The position numbers were made by a program, and so were the translations under genes. The notes beneath the pieces are model-generated. The model saw only the letters and a list, made by a program, of their open reading frames with translations, had not been told where the DNA came from and searched no databases. From assembly GCA_018260475.1 (NCBI GenBank), contig JAGLBA010000007.1:37397-101396 (forward strand): a stretch of 64,000 nt of DNA, written 5' to 3'. The stretch comes from Chryseobacterium sp. GTDB taxonomy: Bacteria > Bacteroidota > Bacteroidia > Flavobacteriales > Weeksellaceae. Positions 55,159 through 63,857 of the stretch are shown one piece after another. The stretch's first letter is position 1. Each line of letters starts with the position of its first letter.

Positions 55159-55377
55159 ATGGCTTTTGCAGACAGATTTTCATTTACCAGAAAACAGAAA
55201 AAAATAAAGCAGAGCGACCTTGGCAAGACTATCGGAACCCCTGGCGATATTATTGGGAAGTAAGAGCGTGGGGAAAATGTCCCGTCCATAGAAGTGGCTA
55301 CTAAAATTGCTGATGCTCTAGGTGTTACATTGGATTATCTTGTAAAGGATGGAGAATACTATACATATATGCATTAA
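55159..55377 (+). pseudogene. XRE-family antitoxin regulator (HipB-like) with internal stop
   Basis: The frame reads MAFADRFSFTRKQKKIKQSDLGKTIGT and then DIIGK, a stop at 55261-55263, then ERGENVPSIEVATKIADAL and GVTLDYLVKDGE. It is a complete XRE helix-turn-helix interrupted at a position where relatives have Tyr (a one-base change would restore TAT or TAC). A -7 box TATATTTG lies at 55113-55120. The HipA fragment begins right at its end, so the pair is the remains of a hipBA-like toxin-antitoxin locus. Confidence 0.75.
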
Positions 55378-55828
55378 TGGCTGTAGATGCAGGAATTAAA
55401 ATGCCTGAAGTCCATTTGTTTCCGTCAAAAAAAGGAGCTGGCTATTTTGATGTTAAGCGTTTTGATAGAGAAGGAAATAAGCGTCTCTATATGCATACGG
55501 TGAGTGGACTCGTTCACAGTTATTTTAGATTTCCGTCTCTTGATTATGAAGATGTATTATCATTGACGGGTGTTTTAACCAAAGACATTCGAGAAGTAGA
55601 AAAAATGTCTCGGCGCACAATAGAGACGACCATGCTAAGAATTTTTTGTTTCTGATGAATGAACTTGGAGAATGGAAATTCTCACCCACTTACAACCTTA
55701 CTTTCCCATCTGGACCATGTGAAGAACAAAGCACTATGGTGATGGGAGAAGGACGAAGTATTACCGTCAGACATCTTTTTAAATTAGGAAAGGTAGCTAA
55801 ATTAGCTATAAATATAAAGAAAAACTAA
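55350..55828 (+). pseudogene. C-terminal fragment of HipA-type kinase toxin, frameshifted
   Basis: From about 55360 the sequence encodes ALMAVDAGIKMPEVHLF, YFDVKRFDREGNKRLYMHT, SYFRFPSLDYEDVLSL and TKDIREVEKMSRR, then shifts frame near 55620-55630 and continues NRDDHAKNFLFLMNELGEW, FSPTYNLTFPSGPCEEQSTMV and GEGRSITVRHLFKLGK. This is the HipA kinase core and C-lobe (catalytic Asp and NF/HxKN region RDDHAKNF are still readable). The N-terminal roughly 180 residues are missing, and about 8 residues are lost at the frameshift. It cannot encode an active toxin. Confidence 0.8.
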
Positions 55829-55888
55829 AAATCAAGTATTATTAAGCAGCGGAATTTATTAAGGCTTACATCCGAATAAGAAATAAAA

Positions 55889-55918
55889 AATGGGATAGAT
55901 TAGGAAATCTACCCCATT
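55889..55918 (-). terminator. Terminator of the amidohydrolase gene
   Basis: AATGGGATAGATT (55889-55901) pairs with AATCTA-C-CCCATT (55906-55918), one mismatch. On the minus strand a T tract follows. Confidence 0.65.
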
Positions 55919-55959
55919 AAACAAATACTTCAGAAGAAGCAAATAGTTTTTAAAACCTG

Positions 55960-57777
55960 TTATTTGGACTGATAACCTCCATAAACTTTTACAGGGGACC
56001 AAGCCGGAATAATTTCTGGAATAGATGGATTTACTTTTGCGTAATCCTTACTTCCATAAACAACTTTACCGTCTACCACAGTTAAAACAGATTCCAAATT
56101 CATGATTTGTTCTTCTGGAACAGAAAAATAATCTTCAGATAATATAGCAAAGTCAGCATACATGCCATTTTCTAAGGTTCCTTTCACGTCTTCTTCTTTT
56201 GACATCCAGGCACTACCTTTTGTATATAAATATAAAGCTTCTTCTCTGGTAAGCTTGTTATCCGGAGCTGCCAATTGAAGACCACCCACAGTTTTACCCG
56301 AAACAAGCCAATAAAGTGCAGGAAATGGATTATAACTTGCTACTCTAGTGCCATCTGTACCAGCACCCACAGGAATACCCATTTTCATCATTTTTTTAAC
56401 AGGCGGTGCATACTTAGCTTTTTCCGCTCCATATCTGTCAACAAAATATTCTCCTGCAAATGCCATTCTTGATTGGATAGCAATCCCACCATTCAAGGCT
56501 TTTATACGTTGTAGTTCTTTGTCCTTAACTGTTTCTGCATGATCTATAAACCAGCGATTTGCAGTCAGCCTACCATTGGTATTCTTGTTTACTTCTTCGA
56601 TAACATCCAAGATATGATCAATAGTTTCACCGTATGTAGCGTGGATTCTAAATGGCCATCCTTTTTCGGCATGAAGAGTTAAGATTTTCGTTAAGTCCTC
56701 TCTCCAAGTTGGGCGATTTTCTAACATTGGCTGAGGAGCCAAAAAGTTCTCAAAATCTCCAACACTCCAAGCTAAGAATTCACCACCACCTTCTAGTTCA
56801 TATCCGTGATCTAGGTGAACAGCTCCGTTTTCACCGATTTTATTAGTTGCCATCCATTCTTGAAACTCTGCATATTCTTTCCCTTTATTTTGTGGGAATA
56901 AATAGTAAGATATTCTTACAGGCATTTCCCCATTCTCGGCAATAGTTTTTGTTCCAACATAATCTTTTGGAAATTTATGACCGCCGCCACCTGCATCAAT
57001 ACTACTGGTGATACCAAATCTATTAAGCTCTCTGTAAAAATGTTTAGTACTGTTCATCATTTCATCCGGACTCATAGGAGGCAAACCAGCGATTGTAGCG
57101 TACAGAATATCGGGGTTGGGATCAGCTAACAATACCCCCGTAAGTTTACCATCCGGACCTTTCTCGTATCTACTTCCTTCTGGAGCTTTGGTATTTTCAT
57201 CGATACCCATGGCTTTTAAACCAGCTTTATTTAACCAACCTTTACTATATAGAAACAAAACAAATGTAGGTACATCACCTGTAGCTTGATTTATTTCTTC
57301 TACTGTAGGAAATCTTTTTTCTTCGAATTGATATGGACTCCAACCACCAACTACTCTAACCCACTGTCCTTTTGGAGTGCGTTGTGCTTGTTCTTTAAGC
57401 ATCTCTAAGGCACGTTTAAGACTTTTAACACCATCCCAACGTAATTCTGCGTTGTAGAATCTACCTTCCCGTGTTAGGTGTAAGTGAGAGTCATTTAGTC
57501 CTGGGATAATAGTTTTACCCTTGGCATCTATTATCTGGGTGCGATCTCCTTTTAATTTTAGAATTTCTTCCGAAGTTCCTGAATTTAGGACTTTACCGTT
57601 TTTGATTGCTATAGCTTGCGCTATGGTCCTCGCATCATCCATTACAGCAACTTTAGCATTAGTAACTATAAGGTCTGCAACCTCTCCAGTTTTTGGTTTT
57701 GAACCCATGACGGTGGAGGTAACCTGACAAGATTGTACGACCAAAAAGAGAACTAAGAATACTATTAATTTTTTCAT
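55960..57777 (-). CDS. Amidohydrolase family lipoprotein (YtcJ-like)
   Basis: A 605-residue lipoprotein (leader 1-17, lipobox VQSC) of the amidohydrolase superfamily, YtcJ/N-substituted formamide deformylase group. Metal-site pieces are GLNDSHLHL near residue 98 (HxH), FRIHATYG, FIDHAETV and GAGTDGTR. The N- and C-termini form the small beta-sandwich (ADLIVTNAKVAVMDD, GKVVYGS). Substrates of this group are amides, formamides or ureas; here unknown. It is intact, unlike everything in the preceding 2.4 kb. The region upstream of its start is about 1.1 kb without intact genes. Confidence 0.87.
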   Translation of the reverse strand: MKKLIVFLVLFLVVQSCQVTSTVMGSKPKTGEVADLIVTNAKVAVMDDARTIAQAIAIKNGKVLNSGTSEEILKLKGDRTQIIDAKGKTIIPGLNDSHLHLTREGRFYNAELRWDGVKSLKRALEMLKEQAQRTPKGQWVRVVGGWSPYQFEEKRFPTVEEINQATGDVPTFVLFLYSKGWLNKAGLKAMGIDENTKAPEGSRYEKGPDGKLTGVLLADPNPDILYATIAGLPPMSPDEMMNSTKHFYRELNRFGITSSIDAGGGGHKFPKDYVGTKTIAENGEMPVRISYYLFPQNKGKEYAEFQEWMATNKIGENGAVHLDHGYELEGGGEFLAWSVGDFENFLAPQPMLENRPTWREDLTKILTLHAEKGWPFRIHATYGETIDHILDVIEEVNKNTNGRLTANRWFIDHAETVKDKELQRIKALNGGIAIQSRMAFAGEYFVDRYGAEKAKYAPPVKKMMKMGIPVGAGTDGTRVASYNPFPALYWLVSGKTVGGLQLAAPDNKLTREEALYLYTKGSAWMSKEEDVKGTLENGMYADFAILSEDYFSVPEEQIMNLESVLTVVDGKVVYGSKDYAKVNPSIPEIIPAWSPVKVYGGYQSK

Positions 57778-58228
57778 GATTTAATCTTTTTATTATAAAA
57801 GCTCTTTGCCTATCGACAAAGAGCTAATTCTTAATATTTATAATTTTTTTAGTTAATATTACAATTTTAAATGTTCCTGAGTATTTGATGCTGCCCATAA
57901 GATTACAATATAGATAATAACTTATCAAGGACTTTATTTCCTCGGAAATTGTTCTACAAATATATGAAATTCTTTTTTAAATTAGACCTATTGTGCATCA
58001 TAATTTAAGAATAAACAAGTTATTCATTTGATTAAAATATCAACCAATTGGTTAAACCACAAAACACTTACAATGAACAACTTGCGTGTCAATCACTAAA
58101 AAATTTTGGAAGTATTGAGAAAAATATCAGGTGAAAATCTTCTTCTTTATCAGAGGAGGCAGCCCCAAAGATAAAATTTAGAAGTGGTAAGGCTTCCGCG
58201 AACCGCCGAATTTATGAGAACTGACAGT
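57778..58228. other. Intergenic stretch without an intact gene
   Basis: The part up to about 58120 is AT-rich and holds nothing I can name. From about 58130 the GC content rises sharply and short coding-like fragments with stops appear (FFIRGGSPKDKI, then GKASANRRIYEN), leading into the remnant at 58229-58419. Confidence 0.4.
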
Positions 58229-58419
58229 GAGAAACACCTTTTTCGGCAGATACTCCAAAAGATAAAATGAAGGATACACGGGAGCGCGTGAAAACGCAGC
58301 AAATAACGATTGGCTCAAAACATGAACACTTGCGAATGGAGACAGCCAAAGGCTTTAGCGGGTTTGAGAAGTCTTTCATTAATGATGGTATGCCCGTTGA
58401 AGTTTGTAAACTTTCCTGA
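58229..58419 (+). pseudogene. Coding remnant of foreign composition
   Basis: One open frame reads ETPFSADTPKDKMKDTRER, then VKTQQITIGSKHEHLRMETA, and KGFSGFEKSFIND up to a stop at 58417-58419; an ATG lies at 58267. The base composition and codon use differ from both neighbours (more G and C). It looks like a piece of a mobile-element gene, perhaps of a conjugative element, but I cannot name the family. A hairpin CAGTTTT/AAAACTG follows at about 58423-58439. Confidence 0.35.
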
Positions 58420-58790
58420 AGCAGTTTTCAAAAAACTGTGAGGAAGCCGAGTGCCGCCGCCCCATTAGAATTTTTTGTGCTTCACGGCAAATGCATCTTC
58501 CCATTTTATTAACTTCATACGGATTGATCTATAGATTTGAGTCCTGCCTTTGATAGGCAGATCTATGAAAATGCAACCTTGACCATGGATGATTGAAAAG
58601 AGTGGAAGCTAAGGGATTAATTCTTGTTCGAATGCTGAATAGTAATAATGAGCACGATAAATGGGATGTCGCTAAATTGTAACCTGTGATGTATTATATA
58701 AAAGATGTACTTTGGGTTATGTATTTTTAATCATTTCATTTTAATAATGTTTTTTTTTGAGGTGAACTAATCTTCAAAGTAAAGTATCAA
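58420..58790. other. Intergenic stretch, nothing recognised
   Basis: The GC-rich patch fades by about 58470 (GAGTGCCGCCGCCCC). The remainder is AT-rich and shows no gene, tRNA or repeat. A strong plus-strand terminator at 58791 suggests that something transcribed once ended here. Confidence 0.4.
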
Positions 58791-58824
58791 CAAAATTCTC
58801 CGAGAATTCTCACGGGGAATTTTG
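58791..58824 (+). terminator. Strong hairpin terminator with no plus-strand gene before it
   Basis: CAAAATTCTCCG (58791-58802) pairs with CGGGGAATTTTG (58813-58824), one G-T pair, loop of 10, followed by TTTTAA on the plus strand. Confidence 0.6.
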
Positions 58825-58839
58825 TTTTAATAATATAAA

Positions 58840-58862
58840 AAACGCCCTCAATGTGGGCGTTT
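58840..58862 (-). terminator. Terminator of the TPR gene
   Basis: AAACGCCC (58840-58847) pairs with GGGCGTTT (58855-58862); a T tract follows on the minus strand. Confidence 0.7.
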
Positions 58863-58868
58863 TACTTT

Positions 58869-59432
58869 TTATTGATTTAAAAACTTGTTTAGTTTAATGG
58901 CATCTTCATTTGAAGGGTCATATTCCAAAGATTTGGCGATATGCTGTTTTGCCTGTGCTTTATCGGTTTCTTGCAGTGCAAAAGCAACGAAAAGGTGCGC
59001 ATAGGCTAAGTTTTGTTTGTTAGCTTCAATTTCGGCAGGTTTTACCATCGCAATATATTTTTCGTAAGCCGTTTTAGCATTAGCATTATCCTTCATAGAT
59101 TGGTAAACATAACCTAAACTGTAATAAGAAGGAGCCCAATCTGGCAAAAGCTCAGATGTCTTGTTCCAAATTGAAATTGCATTGTTCCAATCTTTAGCCT
59201 CCTGATAAGCCGTTGCTAACTTCACGAGAGCTTGAGTATCATTTGGGTTGGCTTCGAGCTGTTTTTTAAGTTGTTCAATGGCGGGATTCACCTCTTTTGT
59301 AGTCTGCACATGTGCCGATGTGTTAGTACTGTCGGTTTCTACAACAGTATTTTGAGCATAGGCACTTACCGATCCAAATAACAATAGGGCTAAAACAGCA
59401 TTTTTCGTATTCATTACTTTTTCCGTTCTCAT
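58869..59432 (-). CDS. Secreted TPR-repeat protein
   Basis: A 187-residue periplasmic protein. A signal peptide ends near AYAQ (residue 27); the ATG at residue 7 (59414) would give an equally good leader. Tetratricopeptide repeats fill about residues 48-185 (DTQALVKLATAYQEAKDWNNAISIW, then APSYYSLGYVYQSMKDNANAKTAYEKYI and AYAHLFVAFALQETDKAQAKQHIAKSLEYDP). TPR proteins scaffold complexes; the partner is unknown. It is monocistronic, with its own terminator. Confidence 0.82.
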   Translation of the reverse strand: MRTEKVMNTKNAVLALLLFGSVSAYAQNTVVETDSTNTSAHVQTTKEVNPAIEQLKKQLEANPNDTQALVKLATAYQEAKDWNNAISIWNKTSELLPDWAPSYYSLGYVYQSMKDNANAKTAYEKYIAMVKPAEIEANKQNLAYAHLFVAFALQETDKAQAKQHIAKSLEYDPSNEDAIKLNKFLNQ

Positions 59433-59720
59433 AATTAATTTATTTTATTGATTAAACTGAGTTATGTTTTGCAATAATAATTCCAGCCTTGGCAAAGCTT
59501 TAGCAATCATTAGTGTTTTTAATAGAAGATTAACGATAAATCAAGAACTTTTATGAAAGTTTACGGTTATACTTATCCAAGTTCAGGTTTAAGTTAAAAT
59601 TAGATATTATTTCGATGCTTACTTAAAATTTATAGAATACATTTTTATAATTCATAAATACAGAAGTTCCCCTTTTAGCATTTTTTTGTAATAAATAAAA
59701 AGTCACTATTATGAAAATTA

Positions 59721-59752
59721 TTGCGCTAAAAATAAACTGAAAGTTATCTTTG
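59721..59752 (+). promoter_or_regulatory. Promoter of the nucleoid-associated protein gene
   Basis: TTG at 59721-59723 and TATCTTTG at 59745-59752 with a 21-base spacer; the ATG is 24 bases downstream. Confidence 0.6.
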
Positions 59753-59775
59753 TAGATTCAATTAAAAAACAAAAA

Positions 59776-60789
59776 ATGCTCTCAAAAATCATCGTACACA
59801 AAGTCGGGAACAAGATCAATCAGGAATCGCTTTTCCTATCGCAGCATGAAATGCAGTTGACCGAGGAATTGCAGGAATTATTGCAGGATTTCTTCCTTAA
59901 ATCCTTCAAATCCGAGGAGCAGTTTCAGTTTTATAGCGATACTTTGTTGGTGAACAATCCTGTGTACCGTTCTGTTTCAGAAATTTTTGAAAATAAGGAC
60001 AAGTTTATTTTTGAATCTGAAAACATTGCCAAACATTTGTATGATGCAGCGGAAAATCCGCGCGTGCAAGGCGGCGAATTGTTCGTGTGTTATTTTGAAG
60101 GTGAGGAAACGGATGCCGGGAAAATAGATTCCATCGGGATTTTTAAAACGGAAAACAAGAATCCTTTCCTAAAAATATTCCCGAATGACGAAACTTTTGA
60201 TATTGAAAAAGACTACGGAATCAGCCTTGCAAAACTAGATAAAGGCTGCATCATCTACAACAGTTCCAAGGAAACGGGGTACGCAGTCTCGGTCATCGAC
60301 AACAACAAAAATGGTGATGAGTACTATTGGTTTGAAGATTTCTTAAAGGTAAAGCAGCGCGACAACGACTATTTTCATACCCAAGAAACGCTATCGGTTT
60401 ACAAAGATTTCATTACGAAGCAACTTCCGCAGGAATTCGAGGTTTCTAAGGCGGATCAGGCAGATTTTTTAAATAAATCCATTAATTTTTTTAAAGAAAA
60501 GGAAAAGTTCGATTTTGAGGAGTTTACGAATGAGGTTTTGCAGGACAATTCCGTAATCGAAAGTTTTGAAAACTATAAAAGCGACTATGAGCAAGAAATG
60601 CAGGTTTCAATTTCGGAGGAGTTTCCCATCAATGTATCGGCGGTGAAAAAGCAGCAGCGCCACTTCAAATCCATCATTAAGTTAGATAAAAACTTCCACA
60701 TCTACATCCACGGAGATCGCAAAATGATCGAAACCGGTCAGGATGAAAAAGGGAAATTTTACCGCCTTTATTTCGAGGAAGAGAAATAA
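59776..60789 (+). CDS. Nucleoid-associated protein (NdpA/YejK family)
   Basis: A 337-residue member of the 37-kDa nucleoid-associated protein family. The start MLSKIIVHKVGNKINQESLFLS, the segment GGELFVCYFEG, the strand IGIFKTENKNPFLKI and the C-terminal NFHIYIHGDRKMIETGQDEKGKFYRLYFEEE are typical. E. coli YejK binds the nucleoid and interacts with topoisomerases; in some genomes relatives are part of defence loci, but nothing of that kind is visible here. It is monocistronic with a strong promoter and a strong terminator. Confidence 0.88.
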   Translation: MLSKIIVHKVGNKINQESLFLSQHEMQLTEELQELLQDFFLKSFKSEEQFQFYSDTLLVNNPVYRSVSEIFENKDKFIFESENIAKHLYDAAENPRVQGGELFVCYFEGEETDAGKIDSIGIFKTENKNPFLKIFPNDETFDIEKDYGISLAKLDKGCIIYNSSKETGYAVSVIDNNKNGDEYYWFEDFLKVKQRDNDYFHTQETLSVYKDFITKQLPQEFEVSKADQADFLNKSINFFKEKEKFDFEEFTNEVLQDNSVIESFENYKSDYEQEMQVSISEEFPINVSAVKKQQRHFKSIIKLDKNFHIYIHGDRKMIETGQDEKGKFYRLYFEEEK

Positions 60790-60791
60790 AA

Positions 60792-60821
60792 AAGACCCGC
60801 CAAACTAATTCGGCGGGTCTT
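60792..60821. terminator. Bidirectional terminator between the nucleoid-protein and cysteine synthase genes
   Basis: AAGACCCGCC (60792-60801) pairs perfectly with GGCGGGTCTT (60812-60821); A and T tracts lie on the two sides, and the flanking genes are convergent. Confidence 0.8.
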
Positions 60822-60830
60822 ATTAGTTAT

Positions 60831-61763
60831 TTATAATTCAAAAACGCTTTCTTCAAAAAGTCCTTCCACAGACCAGTAGCGCTCTCCGGTGTCATAATTG
60901 AAGGTCAGAATTTTGGAACCAGACGGGATGTCTGCGAGTTTTTTGTGAATCGCAGCCAAAGATGCGCCTGTGGAAATGCCGGCCAAAATGCCTTCTTCAC
61001 GAGCCAGTCTTTTCGTGAATTCGTATGCCTCATCTTTCTCCACGGGAATTACTCCGTCCAAAATTTCTGTATTTAACACTTTAGGAATGAAGCCCGCGCC
61101 GATACCTTGCAAGGGGTGAGGGCCTGGCTTTTCGCCAGAGATTACGGCAGAATCTTTCGGTTCTACAGCGAAACTTTTCAAGTTCGGAAATTGTTGTTTC
61201 AAAATGTTCGAAACCCCTGTGATATGTCCGCCTGTGCCCACTCCGGTCACCAAAAAATCAAAACCATCCGGGAAGTCGGCGAGGATTTCCTGTGCGGTCG
61301 TTCTCTCATGAATATCTGGATTGGCCTCGTTTTCAAATTGCTGCGGTATCCACACATGCTCCATGGTTTCTGCCATTTCGGTGGCTTTTTTCACCGCGCC
61401 GGAAGTCCCAAGTTCACGAGGCGTGAGAACGAATTTTGCTCCGTAGGAAGACATCAGTTTGCGGCGCTCCACGCTCATGCTTTCAGGCATTACCAAAACG
61501 AGTTTATAACCCTTCACGGCGCAGACCATAGCTAAACCTACGCCCGTATTTCCGGAAGTTGGCTCCACAATCAGCGTATCTTTGGTGATTTTTCCCTCTC
61601 GTTCTGCCTTTTCTATCATGGCGAGTGCGATTCGGTCTTTTATACTTCCGCCGGGATTTTGGCGTTCAAGTTTCATCCAAACTTCTATATCGCTGCCAAA
61701 AATTTTGTTAAGTCGTACCATCGGTGTATTCCCGATGGCTTCTAATACATTGTTGATTTTCAT
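60831..61763 (-). CDS. Cysteine synthase (O-acetylserine sulfhydrylase)
   Basis: A 310-residue PLP enzyme of the CysK/CysM group. The PLP lysine is in [11 protein letters not shown], the substrate loop is [11 protein letters not shown], the phosphate cradle [10 protein letters not shown], and GISTGAS follows. It makes cysteine from O-acetylserine and sulfide. The upstream gene on the same strand is serine acetyltransferase (gap 83 bases), so the two steps of cysteine synthesis are together. The CysK/CysM distinction cannot be made securely by eye; the pairing with cysE suggests CysK-type. Confidence 0.93.
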   Translation of the reverse strand: MKINNVLEAIGNTPMVRLNKIFGSDIEVWMKLERQNPGGSIKDRIALAMIEKAEREGKITKDTLIVEPTSGNTGVGLAMVCAVKGYKLVLVMPESMSVERRKLMSSYGAKFVLTPRELGTSGAVKKATEMAETMEHVWIPQQFENEANPDIHERTTAQEILADFPDGFDFLVTGVGTGGHITGVSNILKQQFPNLKSFAVEPKDSAVISGEKPGPHPLQGIGAGFIPKVLNTEILDGVIPVEKDEAYEFTKRLAREEGILAGISTGASLAAIHKKLADIPSGSKILTFNYDTGERYWSVEGLFEESVFEL

Positions 61764-61846
61764 ATCTTTATTGATTAATCAGTTGAACTGTTTATTTTGT
61801 TAAAATCGTTTAGTTTCCTAACCTTTTCGCTTTTTAGTGTCCTTTC

Positions 61847-62662
61847 TTAAATTATAAAATTAATAGGTTCATTTACCGGTAGTTTGTTTTTTACCGTCAC
61901 TTGTCCTTTGTGAAATACCACCGAATTGGCGGCCACACTTTCTGTAATCCACACATTACCACCTATCAGCGTGTCTTCCCCGATTACGGTTTCGCCACCC
62001 AGGATGGTCGCATTGGCGTAAATTACGACGCGATCTTTAATGGTGGGATGCCGCTTTTGGTTTTGTAAATCCTTTGTTACAGAAAGCGCGCCAAGCGTAA
62101 CGCCCTGATATATTTTCACCTCGTTCCCGATAATGGCGGTTTCCCCAATCACGATGCCCGTTCCGTGATCTATGAAGAATTTTTCTCCGATGGCCGCTCC
62201 GGGATGGATGTCGATCCCCGTTTTGCTGTGTGCCAATTCCGACCAAATTCTTGGAATGAGCGGAACATCTTTAATAAAGAGTTCGTGCGAAAAGCGGTAA
62301 ACGGCGATGGCAAAAAAACCGGGGTAGGAGAACATGACTTCCTCCACACTTTTCGCGGCAGGGTCGTTTTCAAATATAAATTGAGCATCGTTTTCCAAAC
62401 GGTGGTAGATTTCATAAAACTTGGCAAAGAAATAGTCTCTGTCTGCTGGTTTTCCTCCGTGGGTTGCGCTGCGCAAAATTTCATCAAACTCATTTTTAAA
62501 ATCACTCAGCCGTCCCTCTATCAGCGTAGTTTCTTCACATCTTTGAAGTTCCAAAAAAAAGATAAAACGAAAAAAACGATCTATAAAGTCCTCGGTTTTC
62601 CTTTTATCAATATCAAAATTTCGGTTTTTGTAACCTCGGTGAAGATGTTCTATAAAACTCAT
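61847..62662 (-). CDS. cysE: Serine O-acetyltransferase
   Basis: A 271-residue serine acetyltransferase. The C-terminal left-handed beta-helix is intact: [19 protein letters not shown] with the catalytic His, [22 protein letters not shown] and [18 protein letters not shown]. It transfers acetyl from acetyl-CoA to serine. I start it at the ATG 62662: the frame can be extended by 16 residues to a GTG at 62710, but a -7 box (62692-62699) lies inside that extension. The adjacent cysteine synthase completes the pathway; the tail end NEPINFII may contact it. Confidence 0.93.
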   Translation of the reverse strand: MSFIEHLHRGYKNRNFDIDKRKTEDFIDRFFRFIFFLELQRCEETTLIEGRLSDFKNEFDEILRSATHGGKPADRDYFFAKFYEIYHRLENDAQFIFENDPAAKSVEEVMFSYPGFFAIAVYRFSHELFIKDVPLIPRIWSELAHSKTGIDIHPGAAIGEKFFIDHGTGIVIGETAIIGNEVKIYQGVTLGALSVTKDLQNQKRHPTIKDRVVIYANATILGGETVIGEDTLIGGNVWITESVAANSVVFHKGQVTVKNKLPVNEPINFII

Positions 62663-62691
62663 ATCGTACAGTAAATTCTCAATAAAATTAC

Positions 62692-62699
62692 CAAAAATA
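62692..62699 (-). promoter_or_regulatory. -7 box TATTTTTG of the cysE operon
   Basis: Minus-strand TATTTTTG, an exact TAnnTTTG match, 29 bases before the ATG at 62662. It lies inside the longer frame and so decides the start. Confidence 0.5.
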
Positions 62700-62825
62700 T
62701 TTTTAAACACCCTTGATGTATGTTAATAATAGTTTACGTACATTTTCTCCATTAAAATTGTTATTTTTTTTAATAAAAAACTTTAAAACTGACAAAAATT
62801 AGCCTTTCCGTATTAAGATTTTTCT

Positions 62826-62833
62826 TAAATTTG
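62826..62833 (+). promoter_or_regulatory. -7 box TAAATTTG of mdh
   Basis: An exact TAnnTTTG match 28 bases before the mdh ATG. Confidence 0.6.
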
Positions 62834-62861
62834 GGAATATTAAATTATAAAAACAAAAGAT

Positions 62862-63788
62862 ATGAAAGTTACCGTAGTAGGAGCCGGCGCAGTAGGAGCA
62901 TCGTGTGCTGAGTACATTGCAATGAAAAACTTCTGTTCAGAAGTCGTCTTGGTAGACATAAAAGAAGGTTTTGCCGAAGGCAAGGCTATGGACCTGATGC
63001 AAACGGCACCCCTGAACGGTTTCGATACCAAAATTAAAGGTACTACCGGAGATTATAGCAAAACTGCTGGTTCCAAGGTAGCTGTTATCACTTCCGGCAT
63101 CCCAAGAAAACCGGGAATGACACGCGAAGAACTCATTGGTATCAATGCCGGAATCGTGAAAGAAGTAACCGAAAACTTGGTAAAACACTCTCCTGAAGTG
63201 ATTATCATAGTGGTATCTAACCCGATGGATACCATGGCGTATCTGGTACACAAGACTTCCGGATTACCGAAAGAGCGCATCATCGGTATGGGTGGTGCAT
63301 TGGATTCCGCAAGATTCAAATACCGTCTGGCAGAGGCGTTGGATTGCCCAATTTCTGATGTAGAAGGCATGGTGATCGCGGCACACAGCGACACAGGAAT
63401 GGTACCGCTCATCAGCAAGGCGACCAGAAACGGCGTACCTGTAACTGAATTTTTGGATGCCGAAAAAATCGCTTATGTGACAGAAGAAACCAAAGTTGGC
63501 GGCGCTACGCTTACGAAACTTTTAGGCACTTCCGCTTGGTATGCACCGGGTGCGGCAGTATCTACACTGGTACAGTCCATCGTTTGCGACCAAAAGAAAA
63601 TGATCCCTTGCTCCCTGATGTTGGACGGCGAATATGGCCAAAGCGACATCTGCCTCGGTGTACCTGCCATTATCGGTAAAAATGGGGTAGAGAAAATTGT
63701 AGAAATACAACTGACAGACGAAGAAAAAGCCAAGTTTGAAGCAGCTGCAAAAGCCGTAAAAGAAGTAAATAGCGATTTGAAATTCTAA
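62862..63788 (+). CDS. mdh: Malate dehydrogenase
   Basis: A 308-residue NAD-dependent malate dehydrogenase of the LDH-like type 3 (MDH-like) group. The NAD loop is VVGAGAVGAS, the nicotinamide region VITSGIPRKPGMTREEL, substrate arginines lie in PRKPGMTR and SARFKYRLAE, and the catalytic His is in IAAHSDTGMV. It interconverts malate and oxaloacetate in the TCA cycle. It has a consensus -7 box and its own terminator, and is monocistronic. Confidence 0.95.
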   Translation: MKVTVVGAGAVGASCAEYIAMKNFCSEVVLVDIKEGFAEGKAMDLMQTAPLNGFDTKIKGTTGDYSKTAGSKVAVITSGIPRKPGMTREELIGINAGIVKEVTENLVKHSPEVIIIVVSNPMDTMAYLVHKTSGLPKERIIGMGGALDSARFKYRLAEALDCPISDVEGMVIAAHSDTGMVPLISKATRNGVPVTEFLDAEKIAYVTEETKVGGATLTKLLGTSAWYAPGAAVSTLVQSIVCDQKKMIPCSLMLDGEYGQSDICLGVPAIIGKNGVEKIVEIQLTDEEKAKFEAAAKAVKEVNSDLKF

Positions 63789-63811
63789 AATATAGCACAC
63801 ACTATTCATTA

Positions 63812-63838
63812 ATGCTCGGATTTTTCCGGGCATTTTTG
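63812..63838 (+). terminator. Terminator of mdh
   Basis: ATGCTCGG (63812-63819) pairs with CCGGGCAT (63826-63833), one G-T pair, followed by TTTTG. Confidence 0.7.
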
Positions 63839-63857
63839 TTCGATAATCTAATTTTTT

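Noticed and set aside
53331-55265. GGGAAGTAA shared by the mnmE end and the hipB remnant as an attachment-site pair.
   Set aside because: Only about a dozen bases match and the second copy is within a coding remnant; it may be chance, so it is mentioned only as a lead.
59776-60789. Nucleoid-associated protein as part of a defence locus.
   Set aside because: Its neighbours are core metabolism genes and a TPR protein; no nuclease, helicase or ATPase partner is adjacent.
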